Assembly: GCA_958298945.1 (NCBI GenBank)
Contig: OY282605.1
Location: 829,811 to 893,810 of the forward strand
Origin: Atherix ibis
Taxonomy: Eukaryota > Arthropoda > Insecta > Diptera > Athericidae
Direction of reading: 5' to 3'
Length of the DNA: 64,000 nucleotides
Of this stretch, positions 56,585-64,000 are shown piece after piece. How positions within the stretch are numbered: the first letter of the stretch is position 1; each line of letters begins with the position of its first letter. Both the position numbers and the translations under genes were made by a program. The notes beneath the pieces are model-generated. The model worked only from the letters and a program-made list of their open reading frames with translations. It did no database searches and was not told the DNA's origin.

Positions 56585-56895
56585 AGTGAATAGCCGCTGT
56601 CAAAATTTCAAAACTCTCACAGTCTTATGGGAATGCAGAAAAATATACTTATAGTTCAAGTACTGCCACACAGTTCAGTGTTTTGTTATGTGGCAGGATT
56701 ATTGTTTGACAGTTGAAATTGAAATCGAAATAAGGTAAGTGAATACATTATTTGTAGCTATATTAAAACATTGAATGAAACTTCATTTATAAAAAAAATT
56801 ATTAATTTGATGGTAATTTTATTTAATTGGTTAATTTAAAAGAAATTTGTTTTTTTTTCAGTTACCGTCGAAATTGTGTTCCTACCAATAAGTAG
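56585..56895. repeat. Dispersed repeat R, second copy
   Basis: This is the partner of 49860-50240. Here the GGTAAGTGAA donor-like site at about 56735 and the TTTTTTTTTCAG acceptor-like site at about 56860 are especially good and would remove about 125 nt. No ORF is carried. Confidence 0.6.
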
Positions 56896-57170
56896 AGCTC
56901 TACACTCTATTTAACATGTTGAATGGAATGTAGAGACGATCTAGAGAATCAGATCGCTCTACCCAAAGGCGTTTACACTACAGAAAAATCTCGCCTAAAA
57001 AAATTTCACCAAAAGATCTTTACAGCGACTGTCCAAAGGCGTATACATTACACAAATAATCTCGCATAAAAAATCTTGCGTTAAGTCCCTGTAGAGCTCT
57101 ACACTCTATTTAGCATGTTCAATGGAGTGTAGAGACGATCTAGAGAAGAAGATCGCGCTACCCAAGGCGT
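56891..57170. repeat. Two-copy direct repeat with palindromic GTAGAGCTCTAC
   Basis: The sequence GTAGAGCTCTACACTCTATT, then CATGTT, AATGGA, TGTAGAGACGATCTAGAGAA and AAGGCGTTTACACT occurs at 56891-56985 and again at 57091-57165. A shorter related segment (AAGGCGTATACATTAC) lies between them. Several short palindromes are present. It may be a MITE-like or satellite fragment; I do not recognise the family. Confidence 0.7.
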
Positions 57171-58931
57171 TTACACTCTCGCTCCACATAGAGTTTACAC
57201 TTCTCTAGCGAAATTTTTTTGTATAACTCTACCACTTTTTCTCTACAGTGTATATAAATCATTAAAGCGTTCAGATGATAAAATGCGAACGAATCATAGA
57301 ACGTCTCCTCCTACTTAATTTTTATTTTTAAAAAATAACAAATCGTTTAGTTGTAATAAAAACAATAGAATATTAAAGACAATATTTATTCACTGTTGTC
57401 CGATTGCCGATTATCCTTCGCTGAATAGTTTGTCTTACACGAATAAATTTAATTTCGGTCTAGGTGGATGGAGTTCAGAACTTTTTGAATTGATTATAGC
57501 CAGTAATATCAGTTTGACAAGTTCATAAATGGTTGGTGACGCCACAAATGCCCTTACTATAAAATTCACTTTCACTACTCCAATAAGACCTGGTTTTGAT
57601 TTTATGGAAGTCTAAGTACGATTTTGAATCGACTGCAATGAATGGAAATTTTCAATAAGAAACTAGCTTTTTCGTCTTCTAAAGAATATGTGAAATTCTA
57701 TTCGGAAAACTAGAAATTAATAAGAACTCGCCAAATTCAATTGCGAACAGTTTCGTGATTAATGCATTCAAGAGTGCACCAATAGAAAAAAATTTCTCAA
57801 ATACGTACGTACGAGTCTGTAACAATTGTTGTTGGTGGGGAGCTAGTATGTAGGAGCACTTGCAAAGGAGTTGAACAGAAGCCCACAGTAATAATAATGG
57901 AATAGCGTAAAATCCGCTTCACTTCAACTCTTTGGGTTGTCTAACGTTATTTTTATTGCATCTCAGTCGGTTCAGACGTCAACCGCATACGCTGCTAAGT
58001 ACTGAGCTGTCAACTGTTTGGATTTTGTTAATGTTTTATTATTTCGGTTAGCTCTTGATCTTGACTAGAAATGACGACTTGTCGGGCACAAGGTGCTCGC
58101 GCGTCCCCCACTCACATCCGCATCCAAACGGCTCTTGTCAGTAGAGCAAGGAACATGATTTCGTTGGGGTCGCCGCTGTCGCGCAGGTACGCCCTGTGCA
58201 TTCCAATGACACTAAAACTGTGTCCCGTGCATGATAATTGCGCTTTTCGCCTTTATTCTGAAACGATCATAAACAGCTCATCCCAGCCAACTTGAACTCA
58301 TCAGAACTAGTTTCAGCGGACGATTTTTATCGCTTCCAACCACTTGCCGACAAGCTCTTCACCCCACATCATGCAATTAAGTACTTACAATAAAAACCTT
58401 GTATTTTCTATGCATCAGTCACTCACTCACTAGTGACTGCCAAACCGACAGTCCCCGCCATCGTATATCTTAGTTAGATGGCTTAGAGATACATTCGCTT
58501 ATAATCTTGTCTCGGAATAAATATCAAAACTTTTTCTACATTTTAATACGAGAGAACGGTCAGAATTTTTGCATATTTAAGTTATGCTCGATCAAAAATT
58601 CCCAAATGAATACAAACAACAGCTTATAAGCTTGTTTACATGTGCAAATGTTAGTGCAGATTTGCTTTTCCGTCTGGACAGTTCCCTGAAATTCTCATAG
58701 ACATTGTCGTTCTTAGAAATTGATGTCAATAATTCGTTTTGATCTTTCATGATGCGTCTTGTCGATATAGTAAAAGCCTTTCTTTCTTATTTTCGTGAAA
58801 CTGACGACTTTAGAGTCCATCTATGCACCCATTCGAATTTACTCCATAAAAAAAAATATTTTTTGTTGTCATTTTTAGATACTTTTTTACTTAAAGGTAG
58901 ATCCTTCGTGCTATTATCGAAATCTAACATA
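57171..58931. other. No firm gene; one GC-richer frame
   Basis: Most of the interval is featureless. At 58071-58295 a plus-strand ATG frame in a GC-rich patch (MTTCRAQGARASPTH...SLGSPLSRR) has a CAG/GTACGC donor-like site after about 40 codons. It could be a first coding exon, or the patch may belong to a promoter or untranslated exon of the upstream part of Oaz. No continuation was found. Confidence 0.3.
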
Positions 58932-60238
58932 TACGAGGTCTGTTCAAAAAGTATCGGGAATTTAATGTTTTTTTCAAAAATTATTTATTTGTTCATGAAT
59001 ATCTATTTTGTCCCCTTCAAAGTAATCCCCACCAGATATTATACACTTGTGCCAACGTTTTTTCCAATCCTCGAAGCAAAAGAAAAAAATGAAAAAATCA
59101 TTTTTAATGATCTTGTTCAGCTCCTCCTTCGATGCCGTCTTTATTTCCTTAATCGTAGCGTAGCGTCGTCTTTTCATGGGGCTCTTCAGTTTCGGGAATA
59201 AAAAAAAGTCACAGGGGGCCAGATCTGGGAAATACGATGGCTGCGGCATTAATAGTGTGTGTTGTTTTTGGCCAAAAATTCGCGCACAAGCAACGATGCG
59301 TGAGCAGGGGCGTTATCATGGCGCAAACCCAATTTTTGTTCTTCCACAAATCCGGGCGTTTCTGGCGGATTGCTTTGCGCAACTTGCGCATAACTTGCAG
59401 GTAATATTCCTTATTGACGGTGCTAGCCTGTGGCAAGAACTCATGATGCACCACGGCCCTGCAATCGAAGAAAACTGTAAGCAAAACCTTCATATTCGAC
59501 CGAACTTGGCGTGCTTTTTTCGGTGTTGGTTTGTGCGGCAGCTTCCATTGGGATGATTGAGTTTTGGTTTCCACGTCATAACCATAAACCCATGATTCAT
59601 CTCCAGTTATGACTCTCTGGAGCAAATTTGGGTCGTCGCAGACAGAGTCCAACAGCTCGTTAGCAATGTTAATGCGATGCTGTTTTTGGTCGAAATTGAG
59701 CAATTTTGGTACGAATTTCGCAATGACCCGTCTCACGACCAAACCATTGGTAAAAATCGAATGGCATGAGCCAATGGATATGTTTAAGTCCTCTTCAACT
59801 TTTCTAACGGTGATTCGACGATTGGCCAATACTATTTTCTTCACTTCATCAATGTTTTCGTCTGTTGTTGACGTGCTCGGGCGTCCGGCACGCTTTTCGT
59901 CGTTCACAGCTTCTCGGCCCTCTGAGAACATTTTGTACCACCGATAAACGTTGCTTCGGTCCAAGGTAGCTTCACCATATGCCACAGTCAACATTCGGAA
60001 TGCGCCCGCGCAATTAATTTTTTTTTCACACAAAATTTGATACAGATTCTTTGATCCATTTTTTGGAATGGGCAAAAATCGAAGACGAGCTAAAACACGT
60101 GCAGCTGTCAAAAATTAACTGAACATTCAAAATGGGCGAACTTGTTGGTATAAGTGAGAGACATGAGTACCAACATAACGCCACAAAAAAATCGAATATC
60201 TAATACACGTAACCCGCGGAAATTCAACAGACCTCGTA
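58932..60238 (-). mobile_element. Near full-length mariner, two frameshifts in transposase
   Basis: The element is 1307 bp with terminal inverted repeats TACGAGGTCTGTT at both ends and a TA target duplication. On the minus strand the transposase runs from 60111 through the helix-turn-helix region (VYRWYKMFSEGR, DEKRAGRPSTST), ITGDESWVYGYD (first Asp), then frameshifts just before HDNAPAH (second Asp) and again after it, resuming in the frame 59249-58974 with YFPDLAPCDFFLF (third Asp, DD34D spacing as expected). The left TIR extends further (CAAAAAGTATCG) than the right, which has lost about 20 bp. The two frameshifts make it non-autonomous. It is the best-preserved transposon in the window. 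Confidence 0.92.
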
Positions 60239-62699
60239 TACTAGCCTAATCTGGATTAATTTAATTTAATTTATTTCACTAGAGGAACTCAGTGCACATC
60301 TGACTTTTCTGTTCGGAAAGCTTTGTGCAAAGTTTTTTTTTTTTTTAAATTTGATAATCAATCGGAGTATTTTGCGGTAACAGATGAGAATGGGGAAAAT
60401 CATTATGGGGACTAGACCAACAATTTTTTTCCGTAAAAAATTTATTCGTCTGGCAAGAATGAGGAAGCAACCAATTCTAACTGAAGTTATTTTTTTTTTT
60501 GTTCTAGTAAATCTTTGGTATGCCGCCGCTCCATTTCGACTAGGTGCAAGTACAACGGGTTTAAGTACGAAATCCCATTTCCAGAGAAAGATTTGCAAAA
60601 TGTACATACGAGCATACACAGTTTTGATAAGAATCTGATCATCGTCAGTGGAAGATGTCAACGGAATCGCATAACATGGTACAGTGTTTTTTTTCTGTTG
60701 AGGCGAAGAGGTCGAGCTTGTTTCATTTTTTGGAACGTTGTTTGCATACATTCTGTCCATCAAATCTGCCAGAAAGAGTCCAATAAGACAGACGGTCTAG
60801 TCAGCTATGAGTATACGCGACCCCAAGGTAGGAGTGAAGATTTGATGGACAAAATACGCGATGCCCCTTCCAATTGCCCCCCCTACCATTCTCGTGGTGA
60901 CCGCGCTCATTACGTCTGCAACGAACATACTCGACCCTCGACAGTACACTTTACGTTTTCGCAATTCTTCCGAGATTGCCGTCTTCGCATTGTTGCAACC
61001 ATAAACGACCGATGGTGCTCTCGTGCTCAAGTCAACGAATTAATAATAGTAGCCACTAAAATCAGAACCGCTTTCGCTGCTCTTTTCACCTGATTTCCTA
61101 GAAAAAATTGGCACACTTAAACAGTCGAGACCTCGAAGAAGGTTGCGCCACGGAAGAAGGTTTTGATCATTCTCATAAGCAGATGAGTTTTTTTTAGACT
61201 ATTTGAGAAGGTATGCACCCGAAATTGTTTCGCTAAATAAATAGGCCCCTTCCAGACACCGTAATTCTAATTTTATTTTGTCCTGGTCACCTTTTAGTAT
61301 GTTCAGATTCCACCACTTGTAACGTAAAGAAATCATAACTTTAAATTTGTGTACAAAAATTTAAAAAAAAAACATAAGTTTTAACTGATGAAGAAAATTT
61401 TAGTTTGGCACAAATTTACACATAAACTCTGCCTTGGCTGATAGCAAATGGGAAGCCGCACGAGGAGAATTGATTAATATTCACAAGTTGGGGATATTGT
61501 GCATACCGTGAAGGCATCTTTTCTGCCAAAATGAGAAGAATGGAATGCCCTTTGTTCGTGTCTGGTGGCGGCGGCGGCGGCATTGGATGCTATCGGCCCT
61601 GCTCCCTGCCGCATTCTGGGACTCTGGGTCTTTTTTAATAAAATACCTCAGCCCTCGTGGTCAGCTTATAAATTATAGTGTAATAATTTTAATGTCCATT
61701 TTGTGTCGGTGCTGCAATCACAATTGTGGACGATAGCTCGACTGACTGATCTTTGGGGACCGTTGCATATCTACAACTACGATCAGGAGTCTTTATTGTC
61801 GTTTGTCATCGTTTGCACAGCTAGTCCCGATTCTAACGTAAGTTCAACTCGGAAGCGGGAATCTGGTTGGATTGGAAATTGAATCGAGAAGGGAAAGGAC
61901 AATTCACATGATTACCAATTTTTCAGCAAAAGTAACGATAATTTTTAGTACTACATTCACGCACGTTTATTGTTTTGAAAACTTTTTCGGGGACTCCAAT
62001 CTCATCTTTCTCCCGATGCGATATTATACGTTTTTAGCGAAAATATTCTGCCTTCCATTTTAGCTTTGGTTAGGATTTGATTTCGTCCAACGATACTGGG
62101 CCTAAAAACGCATTCCAAGTGCGTGTGATTCACCCCCTCCCCCCTCCTCTTAGACATTAAATATTTACAAAGAATTTTTATGGATAATTCGAAAGTTACT
62201 CAGACCTATTATGTGCAAGAAATTTCGCCCAACTCCATTCTTATTGATAATTTCATTTTGATTTTCAATTTAAAAAGCCATTCTACCAGTAGATGTTAAC
62301 GAATCAAACTAATTACCGAAATATGTACAAGATATACTTTTAGGGTAGATTCGCACTATAGTTAAAAATATTTCTGAATCAAAATGATCAAATTAAAAAG
62401 ATTTAAAAACAAATTAGAATTAATTAAAATAGTCTCCAAATAAGTATAAATTTTAAAAAAATTCTATTAAACAAAATAACGAAAGTGAACTTACAGCGAC
62501 AATTAGGGGTGAGTTGCTAAATAAAATAGTGCCTATTTTAACCCCATCTGTTTTCACTTTCAATTAAAATAAAAAAATTTTAATCCATCAACAATATTTT
62601 ACTACATGTCAGATGGTTCAAAACTTAACTAATTTTTTTTTCATTACCGAAAACTATAAAAAAGTGGGAATTTATATATTTAAGGGGGGAGGGGCATCA
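60239..62699. other. No firm gene; coding-like patches on both strands
   Basis: Between 60.27 and 61.1 kb two minus-strand frames (60763-60266 and 61030-60797) and one plus-strand frame (60515-61093) overlap in a less AT-rich block. The minus-strand pieces read SSMFVADVMSAVTTRMVGGAIGRGI and NETSSTSSPQQKKNTV and are separated by a frame change. A GGC triplet run lies at 61566-61580 and a C-run at 62132-62150. I recognise no protein family. It may be a decayed gene or an exon region of a gene running off the window. Confidence 0.3.
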
Positions 62700-63560
62700 A
62701 CAATTTTATGGAAGATCTTGGATTGTAAGAGCTGAACGCGATAGGAATTGGAGCGTTTCGTTGAACACCAAACTTCAATTCCATATGACCAAATTGGTTT
62801 TATAATTTTATTGTATTTTAAAAGTTTTCTTTTGATTGATTTTTAGTTTCAAGCGTTTGTCCAGTAGTCGAAGAAGTTGTAAATAACATCTAATGGCTTT
62901 TTTAGTCTATTATGTTGGTTTCTTGTTAATCGCTTGTCCAAGTAAAGTCACAAATAACGTACTCTATCGTATTGTGGAATCATGTTACTATTAAGTTATA
63001 AAGGTTTTCCTTGATAAAGTGTGAAAGTAATGTGAGCACTCTTCTGTTCATTTACCCTCACTCTTCATCTCTTAAACTAGGATTGAAGGTTGTGGAGATG
63101 GGATTGTAAATTATTGAAAGCTATGCCAGGCAGCAAGTATGGTCGTATCATTTGGATAAGTGGCAATGATAGTTTTAGGTTCAGATGGAATGTCATGGGT
63201 ATAAATATTATATAAAATGGGATCAACAATACTAGCTTGTGGGACTCCGGTTAGAATAGGATATATTTCCGAGGAAGAAAGCTATTGAGTTTTCAGAGGA
63301 GTCCAGGATACCACACCCGATCAAAAGCTTGGGAGATATCTAAAAATACTCCTGGACAATAACCTTTCCTCTCAAAAGAGGATGCAATATGATCAACAAT
63401 GCGATGGCATTGCTGGATTGTGAGGTGTTCAGATCGAAAGAGAATTTTTTTCATTCACTAGGTCTGGGTAGAGTCACTTTAATGGGAGTTTTTCAAAAAT
63501 AGGCTGATAGGTCTATAGGAGTTGTCAATATTAATTATGAATTTGTTCAAAACGGTTAAT
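62700..63560 (-). mobile_element. Decayed non-LTR retrotransposon reverse transcriptase
   Basis: On the minus strand, 63450-63300 reads FRSEHLTIQQCHRIVDHIAS then FLDISQAFDRVWYPGLL, the conserved RT core before the catalytic YADD region, followed by stops. Around 62830-62700 comes KPIWSYGIEVW and STKRSNSYRVQLLQSK, the RT C-terminal region as in the 49-kb relic. The segment is 5'- and 3'-truncated and has many frame breaks. It is of jockey type. Confidence 0.8.
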
Positions 63561-64000
63561 AGGAACGGATGATTTATTGTTTGTTTTGGTATTTTTTCCT
63601 TTATTAATTTGACTTCTGATCGGAACAAGACTTAAAAAGGTAAAGAGTGCAACCAACTTACAAAAAATACCTCATTTTTATTTGAAAAGTTCGACACCTT
63701 AACCGATGAACTCAACTCTAAACTCAATTGATTAGAAGGGTCATAGCACTGCATTTGAACTGACATAGACTATTTTATATGAAATAATCGGTTTTTGCCC
63801 TTACATTATCATTCTTGTTTGGATCATTTTATCAAACAAGAAATCCTACGTTTTGGCGATCATAACCACATACTCGTAGCGATGACTTACTGACTGACTA
63901 TGTCACCAAGTGCATTCATCAAAACGCATTCGCCGAATATTTGTCGCACTGTTCTATATGCTGTTAACATTTAAAGAAGTGAGCACAAAAAACTAGCCTT
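63561..64000. other. Window end, nothing recognised
   Basis: No ORF, repeat or transposon motif is evident in the last 440 bases. Confidence 0.4.

Noticed and set aside
57955..58000. TCAGTC followed by AGACGT as a Drosophila Inr plus DPE promoter
   Set aside because: The AGACGT is only about 10 bases from the initiator A, not at the +28 spacing a DPE needs.
58749..59201. 150-codon plus-strand frame crossing the mariner left end
   Set aside because: It runs across the transposon boundary and antisense to the transposase C-terminus, so it is a chance frame.
59176..59947. Plus-strand frames of 126 and 112 codons inside the mariner
   Set aside because: They are antisense to the transposase, whose motifs are unambiguous on the minus strand.

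Overview
The window reads as AT-rich nuclear DNA of a higher fly (Diptera, Brachycera). It has spliced genes with consensus GT/AG introns, mariner and non-LTR retrotransposon relics, and protein-coding exons resembling Drosophila tapas, pAbp and Oaz. It is not bacterial: there are no operons, tRNAs, rRNAs or CRISPR arrays. A non-Drosophila acalyptrate fly such as a tephritid is my guess, not something the sequence proves.

Left part (1-8.9 kb). The 3' five exons of a plus-strand cholinesterase-like membrane protein come first; its nucleophile serine is missing, and its UGA stop is followed in frame by 77 more sense codons. Head to tail against it on the minus strand is a complete 12-exon TDRD7/Tapas-type gene with LOTUS, dsRBD-like, LOTUS and three Tudor domains (1204 aa by my exon joins). 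This is a germ-granule/piRNA-pathway architecture.

Middle part (12-34.7 kb). A complete five-exon cytoplasmic poly(A)-binding protein gene (pAbp, 643 aa, minus strand, 29.2-34.4 kb) lies at the right end of a decayed tandem array. Copy A (12-14 kb) keeps open RRM2-RRM3-RRM4 exons but has no RRM1, and its MLLE exon has decayed. Copy B (18.7-19.9 kb) keeps half of RRM3 plus RRM4. Flanking blocks are duplicated: 14.6-17.4 kb matches 22.5-25.2 kb, 20.2-20.8 kb matches 21.9-22.4 kb, and 17.65-20.3 kb matches 27.9-31.5 kb. pAbp intron 2 holds a 230-bp tandem repeat, and an A-rich leader exon lies just upstream of its coding start.

Right part (34.7-64 kb). This holds mariner relics, a two-exon ZAD-type zinc-binding protein gene with a 3.6-kb intron (41.6-46.1 kb), a 1-kb AT-rich minisatellite inside that intron, a decayed non-LTR retrotransposon (47.9-49.1 kb), and the last four exons of an Oaz/ZNF423-type multi-zinc-finger gene (50.6-54.0 kb, 21 C2H2 fingers visible, 5' exons not found). 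Beyond it are a 5'-decayed mariner, an almost full-length mariner with TIRs and two frameshifts (58.9-60.2 kb), and a second non-LTR fragment (62.7-63.6 kb).

The genes do not form a pathway. The most notable themes are post-transcriptional RNA biology (Tapas and the PABP family) and a locally duplicated PABP cluster that has produced truncated, still partly open paralogs. All exon coordinates were derived by eye from splice consensus and reading-frame continuity. Homology calls rest on recognised motifs, not on database searches.
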